Assembly (NCBI RefSeq): GCF_024436375.1 | Contig: NZ_JAFMZM010000002.1 | Span: 62,001-126,000 of the forward strand | Origin: Nocardioides astragali | Lineage (GTDB): Bacteria; Actinomycetota; Actinomycetes; Propionibacteriales; Nocardioidaceae | Direction of reading: 5' to 3' | Length of the DNA: 64,000 nucleotides | Shown: one piece after another, positions 25,298 to 34,260 of the stretch | Layout: every line of letters starts with the position of its first letter | Numbering within the stretch: position 1 is the stretch's first letter | The notes under the pieces: generated by a model | Told to the model about the DNA's origin: nothing | Databases searched by the model: none | The model's input: the letters and a program-made list of their open reading frames with translations, nothing else | Position numbers and translations under genes: made by a program

Positions 25298-26641
25298 TCA
25301 GCTCCCTCCGCGCAGCACCTCTGTGACGGCGGTTGCTCGACGACGTAGCTCCTCGCGATGGGACTCATCGAGGTCACCCTGCTCGATGACCTGGTGCGAC
25401 CGGTTCAGCTGGTGCTCCACACCGATCTGCTGACCCTGCCCGGCGCCGGCCCAGGCCACCGCCTCGAGAAGGTCGAGCAGTGCCGCCATGACCAGGGGAT
25501 CGTCGGCCCCGTAGATGCGTGGTTGGGTCACGGCAAGGTCCAGCAGCTCACGGAAGCTCCACTGGCGCAGGACAACCCGGACCCGGCCGACGTCATCACG
25601 AACCGTCGCGGCTCCCAGGTCCCGCCGGAGCAGATCGCAGAGCAGCGCGGCGGAGTGATTGAGCGCGTGCACGGCAGTTGTGGGGTCGTTGATGCCGGGT
25701 GAGAGCGCCTTCACCGCGACGTCCGTCAGCTGGCGAAGGCCGAAGGCGACATCCTGCTGGGCGGTTCGCTCGTACCCGATCTCCACGGCTCGTCCGAGTC
25801 GTTCCTGCAGCCCTTCCACGTCCTCCTCCGACAGGACGTCCCCCGAGACCGACCAGGCACGGGCAACGGGCGTGTGGGCGACGACCGCGTCCCCCACGCG
25901 CCTGTCCACCACCACCACGGCGTCCACGGCGCGAGCTGCCTCCCAGAGCGCTTCCCCCCGCACGGCGACGACAAATCCCGAGGACGGCGCGAGCAGGGGC
26001 CGCATCGCGTCACCCTCTGGCCCTTGCGGGAGCGCGACCGAGGTCTCCCGCTCGCCGAGCACCCGCTCGATGCAGTGGTCGGCGTCCTTGTGGACGTTGC
26101 GCATGACGGTCTCGACGCGGATCTCGCGCGCCAGGTGCGCCAAGAAGAGCACGAGGCCGAGAACGGAGGCCAACGTGAACGCGAAGGCCACGGTCACGGA
26201 CAGCTGGGGCACGAACCCGGCGCCACTGCCCTCTGGAGTCCGCACGGTGCGTAGCACGGTGAGGGCGTAGACGAACGACCCCAGGAACAGTGCGAGCGTC
26301 CGCTGGACGAAGCGGTCACGTGTGAAGGTCCGCAGCAACCTGGGGGAGTACTGGCTGCTGGCCAGCTGCAGCGTCACGACCGTGAGGGAGAAGGTGAGGG
26401 ACGTCACGGTGATCAACGACGTGGCGATGGCGCTGAGCAAGATCTGGGCCGCTTCGGCCCCGCCGCCGAAGAGGGTGGCCGAGACCGACGCGGGGAGGTC
26501 GCCCCCCATGGCCGCGTCCAGTCGGGGCAGAGCGACGCCGAGGGAGACCGCCAGGACCAGTGCAGCGACCGGCAGCGGCCAGAGACTGGTCCGCGTCTCC
26601 TCGAGGAATCCTCGCCACCGGCGCGGCGGATGTGGACTCAT
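25298..26641 (-). CDS. DUF2254 family membrane protein
   Basis: This is a 447-residue protein with an N-terminal membrane half of about four helices (SLGVALPRLDAA; ITVTSLTFSLTVVTLQLASSQYSPRLLRTF, the DUF2254 hallmark) and a cytoplasmic half with VKALSPGINDPTTA. Function is unknown; the family is widespread in bacteria and sometimes sits beside ion channels. The ATG overlaps the stop of the channel-like gene (ATGA), so the two are coupled and may form one complex. The C-terminal region is charged and helical. Confidence 0.85.
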   Translation of the reverse strand: MSPHPPRRWRGFLEETRTSLWPLPVAALVLAVSLGVALPRLDAAMGGDLPASVSATLFGGGAEAAQILLSAIATSLITVTSLTFSLTVVTLQLASSQYSPRLLRTFTRDRFVQRTLALFLGSFVYALTVLRTVRTPEGSGAGFVPQLSVTVAFAFTLASVLGLVLFLAHLAREIRVETVMRNVHKDADHCIERVLGERETSVALPQGPEGDAMRPLLAPSSGFVVAVRGEALWEAARAVDAVVVVDRRVGDAVVAHTPVARAWSVSGDVLSEEDVEGLQERLGRAVEIGYERTAQQDVAFGLRQLTDVAVKALSPGINDPTTAVHALNHSAALLCDLLRRDLGAATVRDDVGRVRVVLRQWSFRELLDLAVTQPRIYGADDPLVMAALLDLLEAVAWAGAGQGQQIGVEHQLNRSHQVIEQGDLDESHREELRRRATAVTEVLRGGS

Positions 26642-27309
26642 GGAGCTGACTCCTTGGGACGGTCGCTTCGTTGCAGGAAGAAGGCACCCACCGCCCCGGC
26701 GAGGGTGGCGAAGACCGCCACCGAGTACACCCCCAACACCACCTCGGAGACCCGCGCGACCGCACCTTCGGCAGCGAGGGGCTCCCCGGTCACGGTGGCC
26801 AGTGCAGCGCCATGCAACGCCCGCGTGTAGTCGGTGAACGTCCCCGTGACGAAGAGGAACTGGCTCGACCCCACGACGACGACCGTGGTGGTCACGGCAA
26901 GCCACGAGACCCTCCCGCTCAGGAGACGGCCCGCTGACCGGGAGCCTCGCACCGTGGCTGACACGACGCCACCGATGCGTGCGGTGCGCAGCAGCCGCAT
27001 CGCACGCGTGAATCGCAAGAAGGGGAGGACCAGGAAGAGGAGCTGCCACCAGTTGCGCCGCCAGAATCGGCGCTGGTCACGAGCGACGTACGCCCGTAGC
27101 GCGAACTCGGCGACGAACGTGCCCCACAGCACCCATCCGGCCACGCTGAACGCCTGTGACCATCCGGGGGTCGTGACGACGAGCTGTCCGGTCAGGACCA
27201 GCACGAACAGCAGACCGAGCACCCCCATGGGCCGGTCGAGGCGACGAGCCACCAGCTCCGCCTGGGACTCTCCCCTCGGAAGTGGGCGAACGGACAACGG
27301 TGGCTTCAC
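26638..27309 (-). CDS. Ion-channel-like membrane protein with altered pore
   Basis: This is a 223-residue protein with an arrangement like a small voltage-gated channel: four N-terminal helices, an S4-like RFTRAMRLLRTARIGG with regularly spaced Arg, then pore helices around YTRALHGAALATVTGEPLAAEG and a last helix (VLGVYSVAVFATLAGAVGAFFL). The potassium filter TVGYG is absent (TVTGEPL stands in its place), so ion selectivity is unknown. GTG 27309 is supported by AAGAGGAG at ideal spacing. Coupled to the downstream DUF2254 gene. Confidence 0.72.
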   Translation of the reverse strand: MKPPLSVRPLPRGESQAELVARRLDRPMGVLGLLFVLVLTGQLVVTTPGWSQAFSVAGWVLWGTFVAEFALRAYVARDQRRFWRRNWWQLLFLVLPFLRFTRAMRLLRTARIGGVVSATVRGSRSAGRLLSGRVSWLAVTTTVVVVGSSQFLFVTGTFTDYTRALHGAALATVTGEPLAAEGAVARVSEVVLGVYSVAVFATLAGAVGAFFLQRSDRPKESAP

Positions 27310-27473
27310 AGGCTCCTCTTTGCCGAGTCGCTCGGACCCGAACTGTGCTCGGACTGTTGTTCATGCTGCTGCTCCTGGATGCTCTTGGCCGCGGCGTGTC
27401 TCGGCCGCCCGACGCGACGTGGTGTAGCGGATCCTGCGGGCGCGGCCCTCGGGTGACCCTGGTTCCCCGTCAT
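27306..27473 (-). CDS. Possible small Gln/Ser-rich protein
   Basis: A 55-residue frame ends with a TGA that overlaps the channel's GTG start (GTGA), matching the spacing habit of this genome. The product is disordered, with QEQQHEQQSEH and a basic start. There is no Shine-Dalgarno sequence and no homology I recognise, so it may be leader sequence for the channel gene rather than a gene. Confidence 0.25.
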   Translation of the reverse strand: MTGNQGHPRAAPAGSATPRRVGRPRHAAAKSIQEQQHEQQSEHSSGPSDSAKRSL

Positions 27474-27653
27474 GCCGTCACCATGCACGGACCGGATGAC
27501 GGTCGATCCACGCGCCACTTTGCAGTTGTGTGACAGGCATCGGACGAGGTGCGACCAGTGCAGGTGAGGGTCTTGCCCCGGCGCGGACGCCGGTGTCTGG
27601 TGGAACAGAACCAGCAACACGGGGCAACCGCAGACCAAGGAGGCGAGCCCACC
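27310..27653. other. Intergenic region between divergent channel and HesB-like genes
   Basis: Apart from the doubtful 55-residue minus-strand frame, no gene is supported in these 344 bases. The right end carries AAGGAGG for the HesB-like gene. No clear promoter hexamers, palindromes or riboswitch-like structure stand out. Confidence 0.5.
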
Positions 27654-27935
27654 ATGCTCTCGATCACTTGTCAGGCCCGCTCCGTGATTCGACGCGTCAC
27701 GGCGCATCCGCTGCTCGCGCCGACCTCGGGGCTTCGCGTGTTCCGTCCCGGGCAGCCCGGGCCGATGCAGGTCCGAGCGGTGAAGCGGCCAAGCCCTGGG
27801 GACGACGTCGTGGAGCACGACGGAGGCCGGCTGTACCTCGACCCCGATCCTGCCCACCACGTGGCGGGACACGAGCTGGACGCCGAGTCCGACCAGCACG
27901 GCCGTGTGCAGTTCATCCTGCGGGATCCCTCATGA
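27654..27935 (+). CDS. HesB/IscA-like iron-sulfur assembly domain protein
   Basis: This is a 93-residue protein whose sequence pattern (MLSITCQARSVIRRV, GLRVFRPG, VVEHDGGRLYLDPDPAHHV, LDAESD...GRVQFIL) fits the A-type carrier fold in its actinobacterial short form. The three Cys ligands of classical IscA are absent from the C-terminus, so it may not hold a cluster. AAGGAGG precedes the ATG at good spacing. The stop overlaps the start of a 42-residue protein gene. Confidence 0.7.
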   Translation: MLSITCQARSVIRRVTAHPLLAPTSGLRVFRPGQPGPMQVRAVKRPSPGDDVVEHDGGRLYLDPDPAHHVAGHELDAESDQHGRVQFILRDPS

Positions 27936-28060
27936 AGACCGCGGGCCTTGACCTGGAGCAGGCCGCACGCCGGGCAGTGATCCTCTCTCGCGGACAGGCC
28001 GCCGCCATCCGCGCGCAACGCCGACGCCGGGTCCTCCAGCGTCTGCGGCGGACCTGCTGA
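27932..28060 (+). CDS. Very small basic protein (42 aa)
   Basis: The ATG overlaps the stop of the HesB-like gene (ATGA). The product is 42 residues and strongly basic, with AIRAQRRRRVLQRLRRTC at the C-terminus, suggesting nucleic-acid or membrane binding. I recognise no family. The tight coupling is the main evidence that it is translated. Confidence 0.4.
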   Translation: MKTAGLDLEQAARRAVILSRGQAAAIRAQRRRRVLQRLRRTC

Positions 28061-28156
28061 ACCGCGGCCAGGTGCAACGCCCCGTCCGGGGTTTGGTCGC
28101 GTCCTGTCGCGGTGCAGAATCGACTCCGTCATCCACGACGTCGAGGGGCGACAGCA

Positions 28157-29767
28157 GTGAGCGTCACCGTCTTCCAGAACGCGACCGTCTTCGACGGCGT
28201 CGCCTACCGCGGGCAGGTCGGTGACGTCGTCGTGGACCGCGGCCGGATCATCGGCATCGGCGCGGACACGACGCCGGTCGGGGCGCGCGTCGTCGACGTC
28301 GCCGGTGGGCTCCTGCTGCCCGGCTTCACGGATGCCCACGTCCACCCCGTCCAGGGCGGGCTCGAGCGCCTCGGCTGCGACCTCAGCGGACTCGAGGCCG
28401 ACCGGGGTGCCTACCTCGAGCACATCCGCGACTACGCGGACGCGCATCGCGACCTGGACTGGATCCAGGGCGGGGGATGGGCGATGGCGGCGTTCCCCGG
28501 CGGCCTGCCGACCGCACGCGAGCTGGACGAGGTCGTGCCCGACCGTCCCGTGGCACTCGCCAACCGCGACCACCACGGCCTGTGGGTCAACTCGGTTGCC
28601 CTGCTGGCGGCCGGTGTCTCCGCGCGCACCCCCGACCCGGCGGACGGTCACGTCGAGCGCGATGCCGACGGGCAGCCGTCGGGTGTCCTCCACGAGGGCG
28701 CGATGCAGCTCCTCGCCGACGTGCTCCCGCCCGCGGACGACGCCGAGCTGTACGCCGCCCTCCTCGAGGGCCAGCGCTACCTCCACTCGCTGGGCGTCAC
28801 CAGCTGGCAGGACGCCATCGTCGGCTCCTACTCGGGCATGCGGGACGCCGGCCCGACGTACGCCAGGGCTGCCGCCGCCGGCGACCTCACGGGGAGGGTG
28901 GTCGGTGCCCTGTGGTGGGACCGGGAACGGGGCACCGAGCAGGTCGCGGAGCTCCTCGCCAAGCGCGAGGCGTACACGCACGGCAGGTTCGCGGCCACAG
29001 CCGTCAAGATCATGCAGGACGGCATCGCGGAGAACGGGACCGCCGCTCTCGTCGAGCCCTACCTCGACCGGTGCGGCCACGCGACGGGCAACTCCGGGCT
29101 GTCCTTCGTCGAGCCGGGACGCCTGCGCCAGTACGTCGGTGAGCTCGACGGCCTCGGGTTCCAGGTCCACTTCCACGGACTGGGGGACAGGAGCGTGCGG
29201 GAGGCCCTGGACGCGCTCGAGGGCACCGACCCGGCACACCGGCACCACATCGCGCACCTCCAGCTCGTGCACCCCGACGACCTCGCCCGCTTTCGGGACG
29301 TGGGGGTCGCCGCCAACATCCAGGCGCTCTGGGCCTGCAACGACGACCAGATGACCGAGCTGACGATCCCGTTCCTCGGAGCCGAGCGCGGGGGTCGGCA
29401 GTACCCCTTCGGCGACCTGTACGCCGCCGGTGCCCGGCTCGTCGCCGGGAGCGACTGGCCGGTCAGCACCCCCGATCCGCTCGCCGCCATCCACACGGCC
29501 GTCCACCGCACCTCCTACGGCGAGCCGGCCCCCGCCGGCACGGAGCCCTTCCTGCCGGACCAGGCACTCGGGATCGAGACCGCGTTCGCCGCCTACACGA
29601 GTGGATCGGCGTGGGTGAACCACCGCGACGACGCCGGCACCATCAGTCCCGGCGCCGTGGCGGACCTGGTGGTCCTGGACCGCGACCCGTTCCAGGACCC
29701 GCAGGAGATCGGCGCTGCGCGGGTGCGGTCGACCTGGATCGACGGGGAGTGCGTCTACGAGGCCTGA
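28157..29767 (+). CDS. YtcJ-like amidohydrolase
   Basis: This is a 536-residue metal-dependent hydrolase (amidohydrolase 3 group). Typical marks are GGLLLPGFTDAHVHPVQGG (metal HxH), the AVKIMQDGIAENGTAAL strand, QVHFHGLGDRSVREALDALE, HHIAHLQLVHP, AGSDWPVSTPDPLAAI with the catalytic Asp, and C-terminal GAVADLVVLDRDPF. Members hydrolyse amide or N-formyl groups; substrate is unknown. The start GTG 28157 is preceded by GAGGGGCG and begins the usual SVTVFQNATVFDG. The end overlaps the convergent acyltransferase gene by 13 bp. Confidence 0.88.
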   Translation: MSVTVFQNATVFDGVAYRGQVGDVVVDRGRIIGIGADTTPVGARVVDVAGGLLLPGFTDAHVHPVQGGLERLGCDLSGLEADRGAYLEHIRDYADAHRDLDWIQGGGWAMAAFPGGLPTARELDEVVPDRPVALANRDHHGLWVNSVALLAAGVSARTPDPADGHVERDADGQPSGVLHEGAMQLLADVLPPADDAELYAALLEGQRYLHSLGVTSWQDAIVGSYSGMRDAGPTYARAAAAGDLTGRVVGALWWDRERGTEQVAELLAKREAYTHGRFAATAVKIMQDGIAENGTAALVEPYLDRCGHATGNSGLSFVEPGRLRQYVGELDGLGFQVHFHGLGDRSVREALDALEGTDPAHRHHIAHLQLVHPDDLARFRDVGVAANIQALWACNDDQMTELTIPFLGAERGGRQYPFGDLYAAGARLVAGSDWPVSTPDPLAAIHTAVHRTSYGEPAPAGTEPFLPDQALGIETAFAAYTSGSAWVNHRDDAGTISPGAVADLVVLDRDPFQDPQEIGAARVRSTWIDGECVYEA

Positions 29768-31914
29768 CGCAGCTCGCGGAGGGCTTGCCGGTAGAGCGTC
29801 TCGAAGTCGCCGGCCAGGGCGGCCGACCACATGGGGGACACGTGCGAGTAGTCCCAGAACGTCATTGTCCGGTCGACCACGAGGGGACACCGGCCGCGCA
29901 CGCAGAGCAGCTCGAGTACGTCGGCGAAGCCGGCCCCTCCGTCGAGGGCGACCCGTCGGGTGAGGGCATTCGCCGCCTCCAGCCCTGCGTGAGGAGCTCC
30001 GACGCAATCGTCGAGGCGGGAGCCGGGGGCGGTCAGGCAGTCGACCGGGTCGAAGGCGAGGTCGGGGGTGTCGGCCACGACCACGACGCGCGCGCCCAGC
30101 CCCTTGAGTCGGCGCAGGGTGCTGTCGACCCCGCGTGCCCAGGTCGTGTCCAGGGCCAGTCCCGGAGCAGGACGCAGGCGCGGCGACATCGCCTCGGAGG
30201 CGATCACGACGAGCTCCGGGCGCTCGCGCTCGATGTAGGCGTGCGCCCACTCCCGGAACTGCGTGCACTGCCAGAAGTCCGCTCCTCCGCCGTCCACCAC
30301 CGGTACGTCGAACGGCGGGCATCCGAGCTTGATGAGAGGCAGGACCCGGATCCCGCTGCGCTCGGCCAGACGGTCGAGCGCAGGGAGCCACTGCCCGGCC
30401 TGGGAGTCACCGAGGACCACCATCGTCCTGCGGGCGCGGTCGGCGCCCAGGGGACACACGGCGGTGGAGGCCTCGGGAGGGTCTGCCCGACACTCCTCTC
30501 CGAGCAGGCTGCCCTTCGTGGGGTCGGCCAGGTTGACCAGCGGGAACGGCACAGGCTCGGCCGAGCTCGCCGCCCGCAGGGCACCGGTCATGCGCTCGGC
30601 CAGGGTCGGGCGGGGAGGTCCTTGGTCCGGCTTGCCGTGGTGACGCTCCGCCGCCGCGGGGGCCGCCAGTTCCGGGATGGGGATCCCGTTTCCGGCGAGG
30701 CGGGCCTCGAGCTGGGTGGTGGCCCATTGCTCGGACTGGTCGACCGTGATCAGGACGAGGCCCAGCGCGACGGGCCAGAGGACCAGAGCGCGGCGGACTG
30801 AGCGGAACAGACCGCCGCGGCGGAACGGGTTCTCCACGAGGTGGAAGGTGAGGAAGGACGCCACGAGCGTGAGGAGGACCAGCACCACCGTCCCGGTGCG
30901 GCCCTCGGGCACGGCGGGGTGCAGGGGGCCGAGCACCAGGAACGGCCAGTGCCACAGGTAGAGGGAGTAGGACAGGTCACCCAGCCGGACCAGGGGCCAA
31001 GTGCCGAGGCCCCGGTTGACGATCGTCGAGCCGCCGGCTCCGGCGACCACGACGGCCGCGGTGCCGAGCACGGGGAGCAGCGCGCGCCAGCCGGGGAACA
31101 GCGAGCCCGCGTCGTACGCGATCGCCGAGACGCCGATCGCCGCGACCCCGGCTGAGGAGAGCCACGTCCGTGCCCTGGGTCCCAGCGCACCGAGGCGCGG
31201 GCGCTGCACCGCGAGCAGGGCGCCGATCGCCAGCTCCCACGCCCGCCCGGGGGACGAGTAGTAGGCGGGGCCGGGCGCCGTGCTCGTGGTCCACACCGAC
31301 CAGGCCAGCGACGCCACGACCACGACGAGCAGGAGCCCGCTCATGACCGTCCTGGCGCCACGCGGACGACTCCTCCGGAGGACGAGGACCACGATCGCGA
31401 GCAGGGCCGGCCACACCAGGTAGAACTGCTCCTCCACGGCCAGCGACCAGTAGTGCTGGAAGGGCGAGGGGGCACGGCCCTGGGCGAAGTAGTCGGTGCC
31501 GAGCTCGGCGAAGTGGAAGTTGGCGGCGAAGAGGGCCGACCAGGTCGCGTCGTCCCGCAGCCGCTGGACCTGCGACACCGAGGCGACCTGAGCGGCGTAC
31601 GCCATCGTCGCGACGAGGACGAGGGTGGCGGCCGGCAGGATGCGCCGGGCGCGCCGGGCGTAGAAGTCGCCAATCCGCACGCCACCCCGGGACTCGACCT
31701 CGCGCAGGAGCAGGAGAGTGATCAGGTAGCCGGAGAGCACGAAGAAGACGTCCACTCCGACGAACCCGCCGGTGAGCCAGGAAACGCCCGCGTGGTCGGC
31801 GATGACGAGCAGCACCGCGACGGCGCGGAGGCCCTGGATGTCGAGCATGTGCTCAGGCGCGGCGTGGGGTGTGGTGCCCACCACCCTGGGGGTGCGATCG
31901 ATCGTCGTGTGCAT
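29755..31914 (-). CDS. Acyltransferase-3 / SGNH fusion (OafA-like O-acetylase)
   Basis: This is a 719-residue protein with an N-terminal acyltransferase-3 membrane domain of about ten helices (IQGLRAVAVLLVIADHAG, with the catalytic His; FFVLSGYLITLLLLREVE) and a C-terminal periplasmic SGNH domain with MVVLGDSQAGQW (Ser) and DYSHVSPMWSAAL (Asp-His). Such proteins O-acetylate peptidoglycan, teichoic acids or surface polysaccharide. Start taken as ATG 31914; the upstream ATG at 31950 has no ribosome site, and MLDIQGLRAV downstream is also possible. It probably stands alone. Confidence 0.85.
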   Translation of the reverse strand: MHTTIDRTPRVVGTTPHAAPEHMLDIQGLRAVAVLLVIADHAGVSWLTGGFVGVDVFFVLSGYLITLLLLREVESRGGVRIGDFYARRARRILPAATLVLVATMAYAAQVASVSQVQRLRDDATWSALFAANFHFAELGTDYFAQGRAPSPFQHYWSLAVEEQFYLVWPALLAIVVLVLRRSRPRGARTVMSGLLLVVVVASLAWSVWTTSTAPGPAYYSSPGRAWELAIGALLAVQRPRLGALGPRARTWLSSAGVAAIGVSAIAYDAGSLFPGWRALLPVLGTAAVVVAGAGGSTIVNRGLGTWPLVRLGDLSYSLYLWHWPFLVLGPLHPAVPEGRTGTVVLVLLTLVASFLTFHLVENPFRRGGLFRSVRRALVLWPVALGLVLITVDQSEQWATTQLEARLAGNGIPIPELAAPAAAERHHGKPDQGPPRPTLAERMTGALRAASSAEPVPFPLVNLADPTKGSLLGEECRADPPEASTAVCPLGADRARRTMVVLGDSQAGQWLPALDRLAERSGIRVLPLIKLGCPPFDVPVVDGGGADFWQCTQFREWAHAYIERERPELVVIASEAMSPRLRPAPGLALDTTWARGVDSTLRRLKGLGARVVVVADTPDLAFDPVDCLTAPGSRLDDCVGAPHAGLEAANALTRRVALDGGAGFADVLELLCVRGRCPLVVDRTMTFWDYSHVSPMWSAALAGDFETLYRQALRELRQAS

Positions 31915-32022
31915 GCACCGATCGTTCGGCAGCCGACCTGCGGGCGTCATGGGCCCGGAGTCCCGGGTCGCCGGGAGGAAACGCCCTACGCCGGGACGAG
32001 GAAGGGTGGATGAACCGCCCGG

Positions 32023-33588
32023 TCAGCTCCCGCCGGCGGGCAGCGCCTCGAGCATGACGTCGGGGTTGTCCCGCGCGGTGACCATCGCGCGCCACTGGTC
32101 GACGAACAGCGCCAGGTGGGTGCCGTCGCTGCGTTCGAGGACTTCGACTCCCCGGATCCCTGCGAGCGCGGCAGCGCCCGCGGCGTCGGTCCGGCGGGCG
32201 ACCTGGTAGTCGAGCCGGGAGAAGCGGATGGGGGAGTTGAACTCGTTGGTCATCCGGTCCTCGACCACCTCGAACTGCATCGGGCCGACGGCTGCCAGGA
32301 CCGGGTTCTGGTCGCCGCGGAGGTCGGAGCGCAGCACCTGCACCACGCCCTCCTGGTCGAGCTGCTCGATGCCGCGCCGGAACTGCTTGTAGCGGCCGAT
32401 GTCGCCGGCGCTGGCGGTCACGAAGTGCTCGGGCGCGAAGCTCGGGACGGGCGGGTACTCGATGGGGTCGCCGACGTAGACGGTCTCGCCGACCCGCAGG
32501 GCCTGGGCGTTGACGAAGCCGATGATGTCGCCGGGCGCTGCCGTCTCGACCGACGTCGTCTCCCGGCCGAAGACCGACTGGGCGAACTTCGTCGCGAAGG
32601 GGCGTCCGGTGGTGGCGTGGGTGACGACCATGCCCCGCTCGAACGTCCCGGACACGACGCGCGCGTAGGCGAGGCGGTCGCGGTGGGCGTTGTTCATCCC
32701 CGACTGCACCTTGAAGACGAAGGCGCTGAAGTCGTCGTCGACGCGGCGCACCGCCCCGTCGACACCAACGGTCGGGCTGGGATCGGGGGCGATGTCGAGC
32801 AGCAGGTCGAGCAGCTGGGCGACGCCGAAGTTCTGCAGCGCCGAGGCGAACATGACCGGGGTGGTCTCCCCGGCGAGGAAGCGGTCCTGGTCGTGGTCGG
32901 CCTCGTCGAGGGTGAGCAGCTCGTGCTCCTCGACCGCGGCTGCCCACAGGTCGGCGTCGGACTCCTCGACCTCGGCGGGCGCCATCCGTCGCTCCGGGGC
33001 GCGGGTGGCACCACCGGCGGTGCGGGTGTACTTCACGAACTCGCCCGTCCGGCGGTCCAGGACGCCGCGGAAGTCGCCGGCCTCACCGACCGGCCAGGTG
33101 AGCGGAGTCGGCCGGAGCTTGATCTTCTCCTGGATGAGGTCCATCAGCTCGAGGGCCGACAACCCGGGACGGTCCCACTTGTTGATCACCGTCATCACCG
33201 GGATGCCGCGCAGCGCGCAGACCTTGAACAGCTTGAGGGTCTGCGGCTCGAGCCCCTTGCCCGCATCGACCAGCATCACCGCGGAGTCGACCGCCGAGAG
33301 GACGCGATAGGTGTCCTCGGAGAAGTCGCTGTGGCCCGGGGTGTCGACCAGGTTGATCACGTGGTCGCGGTAGACGAACTGCAGGGCGGCCGACGTGATC
33401 GAGATGCCGCGTGCCTTCTCCATCGCCATCCAGTCCGAGACCGTGGCGCGCCGGTCGCCCTTGCCGTGGACGGCGCCGGCCTCGGTGATCACGCGCGCGT
33501 GCAGGGCCAGCGCCTCGGTCAGGGTGGACTTGCCCGCGTCGGGGTGGCTGATGACGGCGAAGGTACGGCGGGGGCGGGTGTCGGGCAC
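32023..33588 (-). CDS. prfC: Peptide chain release factor 3
   Basis: This is a 521-residue translational GTPase. G-motifs are HPDAGKST (G1), DTPGH (G3) and NKWDR (G4), with the RF3 stretch VHGKGDRRATVSDWMAMEKARGISITS. C-terminal blocks fit RF3 and not EF-G: no domain IV tip. It recycles RF1/RF2 from the ribosome after termination. Start GTG 33588 lies six bases downstream of the -10-like TAGATT, suggesting a leaderless message. Confidence 0.95.
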   Translation of the reverse strand: MPDTRPRRTFAVISHPDAGKSTLTEALALHARVITEAGAVHGKGDRRATVSDWMAMEKARGISITSAALQFVYRDHVINLVDTPGHSDFSEDTYRVLSAVDSAVMLVDAGKGLEPQTLKLFKVCALRGIPVMTVINKWDRPGLSALELMDLIQEKIKLRPTPLTWPVGEAGDFRGVLDRRTGEFVKYTRTAGGATRAPERRMAPAEVEESDADLWAAAVEEHELLTLDEADHDQDRFLAGETTPVMFASALQNFGVAQLLDLLLDIAPDPSPTVGVDGAVRRVDDDFSAFVFKVQSGMNNAHRDRLAYARVVSGTFERGMVVTHATTGRPFATKFAQSVFGRETTSVETAAPGDIIGFVNAQALRVGETVYVGDPIEYPPVPSFAPEHFVTASAGDIGRYKQFRRGIEQLDQEGVVQVLRSDLRGDQNPVLAAVGPMQFEVVEDRMTNEFNSPIRFSRLDYQVARRTDAAGAAALAGIRGVEVLERSDGTHLALFVDQWRAMVTARDNPDVMLEALPAGGS

Positions 33589-33594
33589 CGCCCG

Positions 33595-33600
33595 AATCTA
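33595..33600 (-). promoter_or_regulatory. -10 element TAGATT for leaderless prfC
   Basis: On the minus strand TAGATT ends six bases before GTG 33588 and no Shine-Dalgarno sequence is present. Confidence 0.5.
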
Positions 33601-33703
33601 CCGGTCGGAGTGTCCTACCACCGCTTCGTGGGCAACCCTTGCCGGGAGCGTCCCCGCGCAGCACGATGGAGGTCGGCAGGTCGCTTCGGGAACGGGGTAG
33701 GTC

Positions 33704-34249
33704 ATGGTCGCAATGTCGCGGCGCACGCGTGCAGTGTCTGTGCGGACGACGCTGGGCATGACCCTGGGCATGGTCGTGGCCACAGTCTCCGGCCCGGCGG
33801 TGGCGGACACGCGGGCGGTCGACGACCCCGTGGGCGACTCGACCTTCGTGGACATCTCCCGCGTACGCGTGGTGCACCGCGATGCCGTGACGGTGCGGGT
33901 CCGGTCGGCCGTCCCCCTGGCAGCCGGACAGCGGTACTCCTTCTGGATCGACGCCGGGCGCGGCCCGGGCCCGAACTATCACGTCGCCTTCTACGCCAAC
34001 TCGGACTTCGACGACGCGCTGGGACTGGTGCGTTCCTTCAGCGACCGCCCCTCGCGCAACGTGCCGTGCCCGGGCCTGCGAGCCCGCGCCGACATCTTCG
34101 CCGACCAGCCGGTGTCCATCCGTGTCCCGCGTCGCTGCCTGGGCGACCCCGGGACAGTCAGGGTCGCCGTCCGGTTCAAGGACGAGACCACGGGCACCGT
34201 GGACTGGGCGCCGGGTCGCCGGACGTTCGGCCCCTGGGTCAGACGGTAG
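33704..34249 (+). CDS. Secreted protein of unknown function
   Basis: This is a 181-residue protein with a signal peptide (Arg-rich N-terminus, hydrophobic core MVVATVSGPAVADT). The mature part starts VDDPVGDSTFVDISRVRV, a short acidic loop followed by beta-rich sequence, and two Cys (VPCPGL and RRCLGD) that may form a disulphide. No family is recognised. The gene is followed 11 bp later by a DUF2231 membrane protein on the same strand. Confidence 0.65.
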   Translation: MVAMSRRTRAVSVRTTLGMTLGMVVATVSGPAVADTRAVDDPVGDSTFVDISRVRVVHRDAVTVRVRSAVPLAAGQRYSFWIDAGRGPGPNYHVAFYANSDFDDALGLVRSFSDRPSRNVPCPGLRARADIFADQPVSIRVPRRCLGDPGTVRVAVRFKDETTGTVDWAPGRRTFGPWVRR

Positions 34250-34260
34250 GGAGGGACGAC

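Noticed and set aside
27671..30391. 906-residue minus-strand frame
   Set aside because: It runs antisense to the HesB-like gene and amidohydrolase, with Arg/Pro/Gly-rich sequence and no recognisable domain.
32116..34260. N-terminal part of a 904-residue plus-strand frame
   Set aside because: This part is antisense to prfC and overlaps the secreted protein gene. Only the part from 34261 is a real DUF2231 gene.
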